Below are positions 37,535 to 45,246 of a stretch of 64,000 nt of DNA, piece by piece. The translations under genes were made by a program, and so were the position numbers. The notes under the pieces are model-generated. The model made no database searches. It was not told the origin of the DNA and worked only from the letters and a program-made list of their open reading frames with translations. Origin of the DNA: Pantoea agglomerans (GTDB lineage Bacteria; Pseudomonadota; Gammaproteobacteria; Enterobacterales; Enterobacteriaceae); the NCBI RefSeq assembly GCF_020149765.1, contig NZ_CP083809.1:3410001-3474000 (forward strand), in the 5' to 3' direction. The stretch's first letter is position 1. Each line of letters opens with the position of its first letter.

Positions 37535-38215
37535 TCAGGCGAGCAGCAGCGCCTTTAGCTCGCTCAGCGACCTGACCGTCCAGGTGGGGTGAATCGTCTC
37601 TGGCAGCGGTCGCGTGCCGTGATCGATCCAGCAGGTTTTTAAACCGGCGTTCATGCCGCCGAGAATATCGGACTCCGGCGTATCGCCCACCATCAGCACG
37701 CGGCTGCGATCCGGGTTACCCATCTGCTCCAGCGCGTAGTCGAAAATAGCCGCATCCGGCTTCGGCACGCCGACCTGCTCAGAGATCACCAGCGTCGAGA
37801 AGTAGTCGCGAAAGCCGGTACGCTCCAGGCGCGCCTGCTGCAGCGCGGTAAAGCCGTTGGTGATAATGCCCATCGGCACCTTGTTGTGCAGCGCATGCAT
37901 CAGGCTGACCGCCCCTTCCAGCGGCATGCAGATTTCCGACATGGCGCTAAGGAAGCCGCTGTTAAGCACGTCAGGCGCCACGCTCAGCTTTTCCGCCCAG
38001 CCGGTAAAACGTCGCGTCTGCAGCTGCAGCGCGGAGATTGCGCCGTTCTGATAATCGACCCACAGCGGTTTGTTGATCGCCTGGTAGTCGGCGTAATCCT
38101 GATCGGTGAACTGAACATCATAGCCGGCGAAGAGACGCTGCAGGCCGGCGAACGCGTCAAAATGAAAAAGGGTGTCATCGGCATCGAACAGGATGCAATC
38201 CCAGTCTTTTAACAT
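37535..38215 (-). CDS. yjjG: Pyrimidine 5'-nucleotidase YjjG
   Basis: HAD-like house-cleaning nucleotidase that hydrolyses pyrimidine and modified nucleoside monophosphates (dUMP, dTMP, UMP, 5-fluoro-dUMP). 226 residues. HAD motif I is in [20 protein letters not shown] (DxD at 11-13), motif II in [20 protein letters not shown], motif III lysine in [20 protein letters not shown], and motif IV in [20 protein letters not shown]. The cap-domain sequence [20 protein letters not shown] is near-identical to E. coli. Last gene of holD-rimI-yjjG, 17 bp behind rimI. Confidence 0.96.
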   Translation of the reverse strand: MLKDWDCILFDADDTLFHFDAFAGLQRLFAGYDVQFTDQDYADYQAINKPLWVDYQNGAISALQLQTRRFTGWAEKLSVAPDVLNSGFLSAMSEICMPLEGAVSLMHALHNKVPMGIITNGFTALQQARLERTGFRDYFSTLVISEQVGVPKPDAAIFDYALEQMGNPDRSRVLMVGDTPESDILGGMNAGLKTCWIDHGTRPLPETIHPTWTVRSLSELKALLLA

Positions 38216-38232
38216 TACAGCTCCTTAAAAGC

Positions 38233-38673
38233 CTACAGCGTCAGCGCCATAATGATGGCGTCTTCACGTCCGCTGGCGGTGGGATAGTAGTTGGGACGGC
38301 GGCTGACCTGATGAAAGTCGAGCTGCTCGTAAAGGGCGATAGCGGGATGATTAGAGGCGCGGACCTCCAGCCAGAGCGTCATGACGTCGCGTTTCTCCAG
38401 CTCAGCGATAAGATGCTGCAGCAGCTGGCGACCGTAGCCGCGCCGCTGAAAAGCGGGATCGACGGCGATATTAAACAGCGACGCCTCATCCAGCACTACC
38501 TGGGTAATGGCGAAGGCGGCCATCACGCCGTCGACGTCGAGGCGATAGTTAAGAAAACGCTCGCCCTGGTTGCTGGCGAAGGTCTGTTCGCGCCAGGGAA
38601 AAGCGTGGCTGCGGCACTCGATGGCGAAAGCCTGTGCGGTGTCCTCAGGGGTGAGGAAAGAGATCGCTGTCAT
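38233..38673 (-). CDS. rimI: Ribosomal protein S18 alanine N-acetyltransferase
   Basis: GNAT enzyme that acetylates the N-terminal alanine of ribosomal protein S18. 146 residues (148 in E. coli). The start MTAISFLTPEDTAQAFAIEC at 38673 gives the family N-terminus; the frame opens 19 codons earlier inside holD. The acetyl-CoA loop QRRGYGRQL follows LFNIAVDPAF (about 66-85), and MTLWLEVRASNHPAIALYEQ is the conserved motif B region. Overlaps the 3' end of holD by 29 bp. Confidence 0.96.
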   Translation of the reverse strand: MTAISFLTPEDTAQAFAIECRSHAFPWREQTFASNQGERFLNYRLDVDGVMAAFAITQVVLDEASLFNIAVDPAFQRRGYGRQLLQHLIAELEKRDVMTLWLEVRASNHPAIALYEQLDFHQVSRRPNYYPTASGREDAIIMALTL

Positions 38674-39055
38674 GGTTACACATCTGTTGCCAGAGCGCGC
38701 GTTTCGCCGCGCCGCTGCTGGAAAGTTCATTTAAAGAGGCTGAGTGAAGCGCGACGCCGCTAAAGGGGTGCGGCACGTCAATGCCGATCAGCCAGCCCGC
38801 GCAGTCGAGCGATTCGGGCAGCATCTGCAGCTGATCGGGCGTCAGCGCCATCACCTGGGCAGGCTGGATGGCGAGGGCGTGCAGAACGTCCCGCACCAGC
38901 GGCTCGTGCAGGCCGGGCGCGACCTCGGCGACGATAATCAGCTTTGTGCCTGGCGTCAGCCGCACCGCGATTTCGCCCTGAAGCACGCGCGGGCGTCGCA
39001 GTTGATACTGCGTTATTCCCATTTGCTGTAACAGCCAGTCGCGCCTGGACGTCAT
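38645..39055 (-). CDS. holD: DNA polymerase III psi subunit
   Basis: Small clamp-loader accessory subunit that links the chi-SSB contact to the DnaX complex. 136 residues (137 in E. coli). The N-terminal helix MTSRRDWLLQQMGITQYQLR, which binds the DnaX C-terminal domain, is conserved, followed by RRPRVLQGEIAVRLTPGTKL. The rest diverges quickly, as usual for psi. First gene of the holD-rimI-yjjG unit, divergent from rsmC across 107 bp. Confidence 0.95.
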   Translation of the reverse strand: MTSRRDWLLQQMGITQYQLRRPRVLQGEIAVRLTPGTKLIIVAEVAPGLHEPLVRDVLHALAIQPAQVMALTPDQLQMLPESLDCAGWLIGIDVPHPFSGVALHSASLNELSSSGAAKRALWQQMCNHDSDLFPHP

Positions 39056-39162
39056 GATTTACCTTTGATGTGCTGCCGGAATGCGACGCTATGCTAGCAA
39101 ACCCATCGAACATGCGCCAACAAACCACTATAATCGCCGCTCTGATCTAACAGGAGCCTTTC

Positions 39163-40194
39163 ATGTCTGCTTTTACCCCGGCCAGCGAAGTCATACTGCG
39201 CCACAGTGATGAATTTACCGCCCGCCACGTCTTGTTCGCTGGCGATATGCAGGATGACCTGCCCGCTCAGCTGGAGACCGCCTCATCGCGCGCGCATACC
39301 CAGCAGTATCATCACTGGCAAAATCTGAGTCGCCGTCTGGGCGACCGGGCGCGCTACGGTCTGGTGGCAACGCAGGAAGAGGTAGAAGGCTGCGATACGC
39401 TGGTCTACTACTGGCCGAAAAACAAGCCGGAAGCCTTGTTCCAGCTGATGAATCTGCTGTCGCTGCTGCCGCTGGGCTGCGATATTTTCGTCGTGGGCGA
39501 AAACCGCAGCGGCGTGCGCAGCGCCGAAGGCATGGTCGAAGAGTGGGCGACGCTGGAAAAAATCGACAGCGCGCGCCGCTGCGGCCTCTATCACGGCCGC
39601 CTGGAAAGCCAGCCGACGTTTGACGCCGATAGCTTCCGCGACAGCTACGATCTCGATCCGCTGACCATCTGCACCCTGCCGGGCGTCTTCAGCCGCGACG
39701 ATCTCGATATCGGCAGCGCCCTGCTGCTCACCACCCTGGCGCCGCACACCAAAGGCAAAGTGCTGGATATCGGCTGCGGCTCGGGCGTGCTGGCGGCGGT
39801 GCTGGCCAACCACTCGCCGAAAGTGCGCCTGACCCTGTGCGACGTACACGCCGCGGCGATTGAGGCGAGCAAGGCGACGCTGGCGATTAACGGCTTTGAG
39901 GGCGAGGTTTTCCCGAGCAACGTCTTCTCCGACGTCACCGGCCGCTTCGATCTGATCCTCTCGAACCCGCCGTTCCACGAAGGGCGTGAAACCAGCCTGG
40001 ACGCGGCGCAGGCCCTGATCCGCGGCGCGGTGAAGCACCTCAATACCGGCGGCGAGCTGCGCATTGTCGCCAACGCCTTCCTGCCCTACCCACAGGTGCT
40101 GGACGAGACCTTCGGCAGCCATGAAGTGCTGGCGCAAAACGGACGCTTCAAGGTTTACCGCGCCGTTTACGGCCGCGGCGCGAAGTCACGCTAA
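39163..40194 (+). CDS. rsmC: 16S rRNA m2G1207 methyltransferase
   Basis: Methylates guanine-1207 of 16S rRNA in the 30S subunit. 343 residues as in E. coli. It consists of an N-terminal degenerate methyltransferase-like domain (1-170) and an active C-terminal domain with the SAM loop [20 protein letters not shown] (about 200-219) and the catalytic motif [12 protein letters not shown] near 265. AGGAG lies eight bases before the ATG. Lies between holD and the tRNA-Leu cluster, as in E. coli. Confidence 0.97.
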   Translation: MSAFTPASEVILRHSDEFTARHVLFAGDMQDDLPAQLETASSRAHTQQYHHWQNLSRRLGDRARYGLVATQEEVEGCDTLVYYWPKNKPEALFQLMNLLSLLPLGCDIFVVGENRSGVRSAEGMVEEWATLEKIDSARRCGLYHGRLESQPTFDADSFRDSYDLDPLTICTLPGVFSRDDLDIGSALLLTTLAPHTKGKVLDIGCGSGVLAAVLANHSPKVRLTLCDVHAAAIEASKATLAINGFEGEVFPSNVFSDVTGRFDLILSNPPFHEGRETSLDAAQALIRGAVKHLNTGGELRIVANAFLPYPQVLDETFGSHEVLAQNGRFKVYRAVYGRGAKSR

Positions 40195-40256
40195 GCAGCG
40201 GCGACGGTGAAAACGTTGCTTTTTACAGCAGTCGATTCGCCGTCGCGAAATATCTG

Positions 40257-40284
40257 TTGACGCCGGGTGTAAAATCTCTAGAAT
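40257..40284 (+). promoter_or_regulatory. tRNA-Leu operon promoter
   Basis: TTGACG (40257-40262), 16-bp spacer, TAGAAT (40279-40284), then a GC-rich discriminator GCGCCTCC. This is the arrangement of stringently controlled stable-RNA promoters. It serves the three tRNA genes that follow. Confidence 0.85.
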
Positions 40285-40324
40285 GCGCCTCCGTGGTTGC
40301 AATACTGTCATGTATTGCTGGTAC

Positions 40325-40411
40325 GCGAAGGTGGCGGAATTGGTAGACGCGCTAGCTTCAGGTGTTAGTGTCTTAACGGACGTGAGGGTTCAAGTCCCTC
40401 TCTTCGCACCA
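40325..40411 (+). tRNA. leuQ: tRNA-Leu (anticodon CAG), copy 1
   Basis: 87 nt including encoded CCA. Acceptor GCGAAGG pairs with the 3' CTTCGC side. Anticodon loop CTTCAGGTG reads CUG codons. Class II long variable arm; T loop GGTTCAAGTCC. Same locus and tandem layout as leuQPV in E. coli, so the individual gene letter is by position only. Variable arm reads GTGTCTTAACGGAC. Confidence 0.97.
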
Positions 40412-40443
40412 ACAACCACGATTTTCATCTCGCATCGCACTGC

Positions 40444-40530
40444 GCGAAGGTGGCGGAATTGGTAGACGCGCTAGCTTCAGGTGTTAGTGTTCTTACGGAC
40501 GTGAGGGTTCAAGTCCCTCTCTTCGCACCA
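40444..40530 (+). tRNA. leuP: tRNA-Leu (anticodon CAG), copy 2
   Basis: 87 nt with encoded CCA. Identical to copies 1 and 3 except for three bases in the variable arm (GTGTTCTTACGGAC), which keep a 4-bp stem with the G-U wobble at a different position. Gene letter assigned by position only. Confidence 0.97.
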
Positions 40531-40559
40531 ATGCGGCGACATGAAAAGATGACTCAAAT

Positions 40560-40646
40560 GCGAAGGTGGCGGAATTGGTAGACGCGCTAGCTTCAGGTGT
40601 TAGTGTCTTAACGGACGTGAGGGTTCAAGTCCCTCTCTTCGCACCA
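40560..40646 (+). tRNA. leuV: tRNA-Leu (anticodon CAG), copy 3
   Basis: 87 nt with encoded CCA, sequence identical to copy 1. Spacers between the three genes (32 and 29 nt) are short and dissimilar, consistent with one processed transcript. No clear terminator is visible before the convergent yjjZ stop at 40692. Confidence 0.97.
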
Positions 40647-40691
40647 GAGTTGTCCTCCCCTGCTTTACCTCCCGGCTTTACTCTTCTTGTT

Positions 40692-40976
40692 TCAGACGCC
40701 ATGAAAGATCACCGCAACGGCCGCTAATCCGCCCGCTAATGCCAGACATGAAGGCAGCAGCAGATAGTGACGTAACCGACGATGGAACAGCATAATCACC
40801 GTCAGCAGCAGCGCCACCACCATCACTATGCGCCACTGGCTAAAGCTCGGCTCCCATAGCGCAAAGCACGGCATCGCCGCGCAGGGCAACAGCACGCCCC
40901 ATGCGCTGTCCAGTCTCTTCCCCATCACCCAGCTAACGCCCCACAAACCGCAGGCGGCAAACAGAGCCATTAACAT
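40692..40976 (-). CDS. yjjZ: DUF1435 family small membrane protein (YjjZ-like)
   Basis: A 94-residue hydrophobic protein with about three membrane segments. The C-terminal two-thirds (DSAWGVLLPCAAMPCFALWE, MLFHRRLRHYLLLPSCLALA) match the DUF1435 family, found next to fhuF in enterobacteria. Function unknown. The start at 40976 has GAGG nine bases upstream; an internal ATG at residue 18 would match the shorter E. coli form. Two overlapping Fur-box-like dyads lie 17-45 bp upstream, so iron regulation is likely. Convergent with the tRNA cluster. Confidence 0.8.
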   Translation of the reverse strand: MLMALFAACGLWGVSWVMGKRLDSAWGVLLPCAAMPCFALWEPSFSQWRIVMVVALLLTVIMLFHRRLRHYLLLPSCLALAGGLAAVAVIFHGV

Positions 40977-40992
40977 TGCGCCGACCTCAAAT

Positions 40993-41021
40993 GATAAGAA
41001 TTCGCATTATCATATGATAAT
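40993..41021 (-). promoter_or_regulatory. Overlapping Fur boxes upstream of yjjZ
   Basis: GATAAGAATTCGCATTATC (40993-41011) matches about 14 of 19 positions of the Fur consensus. The overlapping ATTATCAT-ATGATAAT (41006-41021) is a perfect 16-bp palindrome built of Fur hexamers. The spacing from yjjZ fits a Fur-repressed promoter. Confidence 0.8.
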
Positions 41022-41204
41022 AAATCTCATCTTGCAGCCTGTTTTTTTCGCCCCCGGGCCGGAAGATGACAGACCAGTTGGAAAATGCTAGATTGCGGCC
41101 GATAACACCTTTCATAACACAGCAAATTTGCTCATTGTCCGGCAAAAAATTTTATTTTCGCCGGAATGCGCTTTGATATTTCAGGGCCGTTTCGAGTATT
41201 AATA

Positions 41205-42299
41205 ATGAAATTACAATCTTACGATGAATTGAAACAGAGCAAATATCGGCTATCGCTGATGCTCTTTCTGTTTTTAAATGTCGCCGTATCGCTTTTTTGC
41301 CTGATCCCTTTCGTTGGCAGCCCGGCAGCGGACCTGCCGGTTCCGGTTATTACCGTTGCGCTATTTAGCGCCTCGACGTTAATTGCGTGTTTAATCAGGC
41401 CGAAACTGAAATTACCTTTATTAAATCCTGTCGCGTTACTGCTTGGTGCGTTTTGGGCATGGCATATTGACCTTAAATATCATCAGGTTTTCTTTTTTGA
41501 CGATAACTTTCTGACGATTAGCCTGCTTAGCGTATTTTTTATTAGCGCCATCGCCCTGAGCGATTATCTGCCGGCCTTTTGTCTGCATATCACCCCGCCG
41601 GTGGTAACGGTGCTGCTGCTCGATAATGGCGAACATCTGGCGATGCTGCTGCTGACTATCTCGCTGCCGCTGATCGGCTTTTCTCTGCAACACCTGATGC
41701 GCCGCCGCGTCGATCGCTTTACCCGCCGCCTGATGCGCCAGCTCTATGAAGAAAAAGAGACCTTCAGCGATCTCAGCATGCTGGACCCGCTGACCGGCCT
41801 CTATAACCGACGCGGACTGAAAAACCGGCTGGACAATATTCTGGAAAATCACGCCGGCAGCCACTTTGTGCTGCTGCTCGATATTGACCACTTCAAGGCG
41901 TACAACGATAACTACGGCCACGCCATGGGCGACCAGGCGCTGGCGCGCGTGTCGGTGGCGATCCGCGACGCCGTGCGCTCGCGCGATGTGGTGGTGCGCT
42001 ACGGTGGCGAAGAGTTTCTGGTGCTGATGACCAACGTTAACGCGTCGATCGCCATGAAGCTGGCGGAGCGCATTCGCCAGTATGTGCTCGATCTCGAGAT
42101 CCCCCATCGCTTCAACGAAAAGGTCTCCACCCACGTCACCGTCAGCGCAGGCATTGCCCCGATATTTGACGACGAGTTCGATCAGGCGGTCGCTAACGCC
42201 GACCGTGCGCTCTACGTTGCTAAAAACCAGGGCAGAAATACTATTCTCGCCTGGGAAGCGTTGCCCAAACCGCTCGCCGCCGGCAGCGAAGTGCTTTAA
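41205..42299 (+). CDS. Membrane-bound diguanylate cyclase (GGDEF)
   Basis: Makes cyclic di-GMP from two GTP. 364 residues from the ATG at 41205 (the frame opens 13 codons upstream). The N-terminal half (about 15-165) has five to six hydrophobic segments with no recognised sensor family. The GGDEF domain (about 190-350) is complete: LDPLTGLYNRRGLKNRL, metal-binding DIDHFKAYNDNYGHAMGDQA, active-site RYGGEEFLVLM (GGEEF, catalytically competent), and ADRALYVAKNQGRN. An allosteric RxxD I-site is not clear. The membrane half is AT-rich. It lies between yjjZ and fhuF, where E. coli has no such gene. Confidence 0.92.
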   Translation: MKLQSYDELKQSKYRLSLMLFLFLNVAVSLFCLIPFVGSPAADLPVPVITVALFSASTLIACLIRPKLKLPLLNPVALLLGAFWAWHIDLKYHQVFFFDDNFLTISLLSVFFISAIALSDYLPAFCLHITPPVVTVLLLDNGEHLAMLLLTISLPLIGFSLQHLMRRRVDRFTRRLMRQLYEEKETFSDLSMLDPLTGLYNRRGLKNRLDNILENHAGSHFVLLLDIDHFKAYNDNYGHAMGDQALARVSVAIRDAVRSRDVVVRYGGEEFLVLMTNVNASIAMKLAERIRQYVLDLEIPHRFNEKVSTHVTVSAGIAPIFDDEFDQAVANADRALYVAKNQGRNTILAWEALPKPLAAGSEVL

Positions 42300-42412
42300 T
42301 GCTTCGCAGCGCGGCGGTGCGCGCCGCGCCGCCGCTGGCGCTGATGCCGCCCTGCGCCGAAAATTTTCTTTCCGCTGATCTGTTGCTGCCGCGCCGACTT
42401 GTGAATGGGACT

Positions 42413-42431
42413 AAGAACGATTATCATTCTT
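42413..42431 (+). promoter_or_regulatory. Fur-box-like site upstream of fhuF
   Basis: AAGAACGATTATCATTCTT. The right part GATTATCATT fits the Fur consensus well; the left half is degenerate. It lies about 32 bp before the fhuF ATG. E. coli fhuF is strongly Fur-repressed. Confidence 0.6.
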
Positions 42432-42462
42432 TCTTCTCTGCTTCCAGGGCGTGTTATTCAGC

Positions 42463-43254
42463 ATGGCGATCATCAGGCAGCAATCTCAACGCTTTCAGTA
42501 CGCTCAGCCTATTTTTATGCAGGGCGATCGCTCGCTGGCGCGCGCGCTGCGCGATCTGATGCGCGAGCAGCACAGCTATATGCTGGACAGCATTCACCTT
42601 GATGAAGCCGCTCCCGCAGACGCCCTGACGCTGGCGGAGTGGGCTCGCCCGCAACATTTCCCTGCGCTGGCGCAGCGCTACAGCGACTATCTCTATCGTC
42701 AGCACCCCGACGCCGTTCAGGAGGCGAAGCCGGTTCAGTCGCTCTGGGCGCAGTGGTATTTCGGCCTGCTGGTGCCGCCGATGATGCTGGCGCTGCTGGC
42801 GGAATCGCGCGCGCTCGACTGCTCGCCGCAGCATATCCAGGTTCAGTTCCACGAGCATGGCCACCCCTGCGCTTTCTGGATTGCGGCGCACGAAGATGAA
42901 GAGGCGCGCTACCTCACCGCGCCGCAGCGTATCGATCGCCTGATCCAGCAGCATCTGATCCCGGCGGTGAACGCCATCGCCCAGCACGGCGGCATCAACG
43001 CCAGGCTGATCTGGAACAATATGGGCTTCTCCTTCCACTGGTTCCTCGGCGAACTGAAAACCCTGCTGGATGAGGCGACGATTCTGCAGCTTGAGCAGAT
43101 GCTCTTCTTTACCAGCCGCCTGCAGGACGGCAGCGATAATCCGCTTTACCGCACCATGTTGCCGCGCGGCGGCGAGATGGTCAGACGCAGCTGCTGCCAG
43201 CGCTACCGTATCCCCGACGTCGAACGCTGCGGCAACTGCACGCTCAGCGTATAA
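42463..43254 (+). CDS. fhuF: Ferric-siderophore iron reductase FhuF
   Basis: Cytoplasmic [2Fe-2S] protein that reduces hydroxamate-siderophore-bound Fe(III) to release iron. 263 residues from ATG 42463 (262 in E. coli); a GTG four codons upstream (42451) is a possible alternative start. The unusual cluster motif C-C-x10-C-x2-C is intact at the C-terminus (RRSCCQRYRIPDVERCGNCT). The central block LWAQWYFGLLVPPMMLALLA matches E. coli. Iron control is supported by the upstream Fur-like site. Confidence 0.92.
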   Translation: MAIIRQQSQRFQYAQPIFMQGDRSLARALRDLMREQHSYMLDSIHLDEAAPADALTLAEWARPQHFPALAQRYSDYLYRQHPDAVQEAKPVQSLWAQWYFGLLVPPMMLALLAESRALDCSPQHIQVQFHEHGHPCAFWIAAHEDEEARYLTAPQRIDRLIQQHLIPAVNAIAQHGGINARLIWNNMGFSFHWFLGELKTLLDEATILQLEQMLFFTSRLQDGSDNPLYRTMLPRGGEMVRRSCCQRYRIPDVERCGNCTLSV

Positions 43255-43347
43255 AAACGCGTCCCGACGCACTTTCTCCCTTTCTCTCGTTTACACTTTT
43301 TCCGCCTTGTGGCAGTTTTTACGCCTTCGACCTGCATGGAGAAAAAG

Positions 43348-43812
43348 ATGAGCCTGGAGTCGGTACGGCAGTTTTTCGCCGAACACGCACCTGATATCGA
43401 CATTATCGAGATGTCGCAAAGCACCGCTACCGTGGAGATGGCGGCGCGCGTTCACGGCGTCGCGCCGGGACAAATCGCCAAAACCCTGTCGCTGAAAGTC
43501 AAAGATGAAGTCGTGCTGATCGTCACGCGTGGCGATGCCCGGCTCGATAATCGCAAGCTAAAAGCGGCGCTGGGGGCGAAGGCGCGCATGCTCAGCGTCG
43601 ATGAGGTGGTGAACTGGACCGGCCATCCGGTTGGCGGCGTCTGCCCGTTCGGGCTGGAGAATCCGCTCAAGGTTTACTGCGACGAGTCGCTGCGCCGCTT
43701 CGATGAAGTGCTGCCCGCAGCGGGCGCCGTCCATAGCGCCGTGCGGATTACGCCACAGCGCATGGCCGAGCTGACGCAGGCGCAGTGGATAGACGTGTGC
43801 GAAGCGATCTAA
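43348..43812 (+). CDS. YbaK/EbsC family protein (aminoacyl-tRNA deacylase-like)
   Basis: A 154-residue single-domain protein of the YbaK/ProX fold, whose members deacylate mischarged tRNAs (Cys-tRNA-Pro, Ala-tRNA-Pro) in trans. The start MSLESVRQFFAEHAPDIDII at 43348 follows GGAG at ideal distance. Family features: VAPGQIAKTLSLKVKDEVVL with the conserved lysine, then TGHPVGGVCPFGL, the conserved GxxxGGxxPxG substrate-pocket motif. It is not YbaK itself. No operon partner; convergent with an MFS gene whose stop overlaps by three bases. Confidence 0.87.
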   Translation: MSLESVRQFFAEHAPDIDIIEMSQSTATVEMAARVHGVAPGQIAKTLSLKVKDEVVLIVTRGDARLDNRKLKAALGAKARMLSVDEVVNWTGHPVGGVCPFGLENPLKVYCDESLRRFDEVLPAAGAVHSAVRITPQRMAELTQAQWIDVCEAI

Positions 43813-45029
43813 CGCGTCTGCTTCGACACCGCGCCTGAGATTTCGATGCCGCGCGTTTCGCGGCCAAAGGCGACAAACAGGCAGATCAGCACCGCCACCG
43901 TACCGGCAACAATGGCCATCCCCAGACCGTAGTTGCCGTTATGCGCCTCGGCGATGCGCGACTGCAGCGTGGCGTTGACCGAAGCGATCAGATTGCCCAG
44001 CTGATAAACGAAGCCCGGCAGCACCGCGCGCGCGTTGGCGGGCACCAGCTCGGTGAGATAAGTCGGCACCACGCCCCACGCGCCCTGCACCATAAACTGC
44101 ATCAGAAACGCGCCCAGCCCAATCGCCCAGGAGCCGCTGGAAAAAGCCCAGAGCGGCAGCACCGGCAGCGCCAGCAGCGACGCCAGGATAATCGCCTTTT
44201 TACGGCCGATACGCTCCGACAGCGCGCCGAAGCATACGCCCCCCAGCATCGCCGCGATATTGTAGCTGATGGCGATTAGGCTGACGGTATGGGCATCGAA
44301 CTGGTGCTGCACCTTCAGGAAGGTGGGATAGAGATCCTGGGTGCCGTGGCTAAAGAAGTTAAAGCAGGCCATCAGCAGCACCATATAGAGACACATTTTC
44401 CAGTGCTGGCGGATAATCGGCAGCAGCGCGCTGCTCTCCTGGCGCTCGCGCGCCGCCAGCCAGACCGGCGACTCCGGCACTTTGAAGTAGATAAACGGCA
44501 GCAGCAGAATCGGCAGCGCGCCGATCAGGAACATGCCGCGCCAGCCTACCGCATCGAAAAACAGCCCAAAGATCACGGACGCCAGCAGGTAGCCGCACGG
44601 ATAGCCCGCCTGAAAGATGCCGGACATCAGGCCGCGCGAGCGGTCGGGAATGGTCTCCATCGCCAGCGATGAGGCGACGCCCCAGATGCCGCCCATCGCC
44701 ACGCCGTAGATAACGCGAAAGCCGAGAAAGGCGCCGAAGCTGGGCGACCAGGCGGAGAGCAGCTCAAACAGCGAAAACATCACGATATTGAGCATCAGGA
44801 TCGGTCGGCGACCATATTTTTCTGCCAGGCGCCCAAACAGCAGCGCACCGATCGGGCGCACCGCCAGCGTCAGCATAATGGCGACCGACACGTCGGAAAC
44901 CGAGGTGTGAAAGTAGTGCGCCAGGTCGCTCAGAACAAACACCAGAATAAAAAAGTCAAACGCGTCCAGCGTCCAGCTGGCGAAGCTGGCAAACGCCACA
45001 TTCCGCTGGGTCGGGGTCCAGTTAAACAT
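43809..45029 (-). CDS. MFS transporter, sialate/lactate-type (SHS-like)
   Basis: A 406-residue major facilitator with 12 predicted membrane segments. The opening FASWTLDAFDFFILVFVLSD with the acidic DAFDFF segment, the loop motif GRLAEKYGRRPILMLNIVMF, and helix-4 FRVIYGVAMGGIWGVASSLA resemble the NanT/lactate-permease (SHS) group of carboxylate:H+ symporters. Substrate unknown. Monocistronic: 217 bp separate it from the nucleoside hydrolase, and a dyad lies upstream. Confidence 0.86.
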   Translation of the reverse strand: MFNWTPTQRNVAFASFASWTLDAFDFFILVFVLSDLAHYFHTSVSDVSVAIMLTLAVRPIGALLFGRLAEKYGRRPILMLNIVMFSLFELLSAWSPSFGAFLGFRVIYGVAMGGIWGVASSLAMETIPDRSRGLMSGIFQAGYPCGYLLASVIFGLFFDAVGWRGMFLIGALPILLLPFIYFKVPESPVWLAARERQESSALLPIIRQHWKMCLYMVLLMACFNFFSHGTQDLYPTFLKVQHQFDAHTVSLIAISYNIAAMLGGVCFGALSERIGRKKAIILASLLALPVLPLWAFSSGSWAIGLGAFLMQFMVQGAWGVVPTYLTELVPANARAVLPGFVYQLGNLIASVNATLQSRIAEAHNGNYGLGMAIVAGTVAVLICLFVAFGRETRGIEISGAVSKQTR

Positions 45030-45079
45030 AAACGTATCCTGTCAGGGTCATTCGGGTAAAGGGTCCGAAAAAGGGAAGG

Positions 45080-45101
45080 CGTAACCGGCGAGACGGTTAC
45101 G
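45080..45101. promoter_or_regulatory. Dyad upstream of the MFS gene
   Basis: CGTAACCG (45080-45087) and CGGTTACG (45094-45101) form perfect 8-bp arms with a 6-bp spacer, 51 bp upstream of the MFS ATG. This position suits an operator. The regulator is unknown. Confidence 0.5.
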
Positions 45102-45208
45102 ATATTGTTAACGTTTTGTTTATAGCACTTTGATAAACGCCAGCGCGTTCAAATGCTGGCATCCCTGACGTCAGGATGTAACTAAGGGTGTCGGCGCATT
45201 TCACGCCG

Positions 45209-45241
45209 GGCGATGGTGCGGCCTGGCCGCACCTGCTCGCC
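45209..45241 (-). terminator. Hairpin behind the nucleoside hydrolase gene
   Basis: Core arms GGTGCGGC (45215-45222) and GCCGCACC (45226-45233), extended by GGCGA/TCGCC. It starts six bases past the stop codon of the minus-strand gene. No U-run. Confidence 0.65.
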
Positions 45242-45246
45242 GGGGA

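Noticed and set aside
40325-40646. Tandem tRNA repeats as an integrated-element attachment site
   Set aside because: Three complete tRNA genes in the conserved leuQPV position; no integrase, no extra partial 3' tRNA copy nearby.
45105-45125. AACGTT-centred sequence near the MFS gene as a PurR or LacI operator
   Set aside because: Only the central six bases are symmetrical; flanks do not form a dyad.
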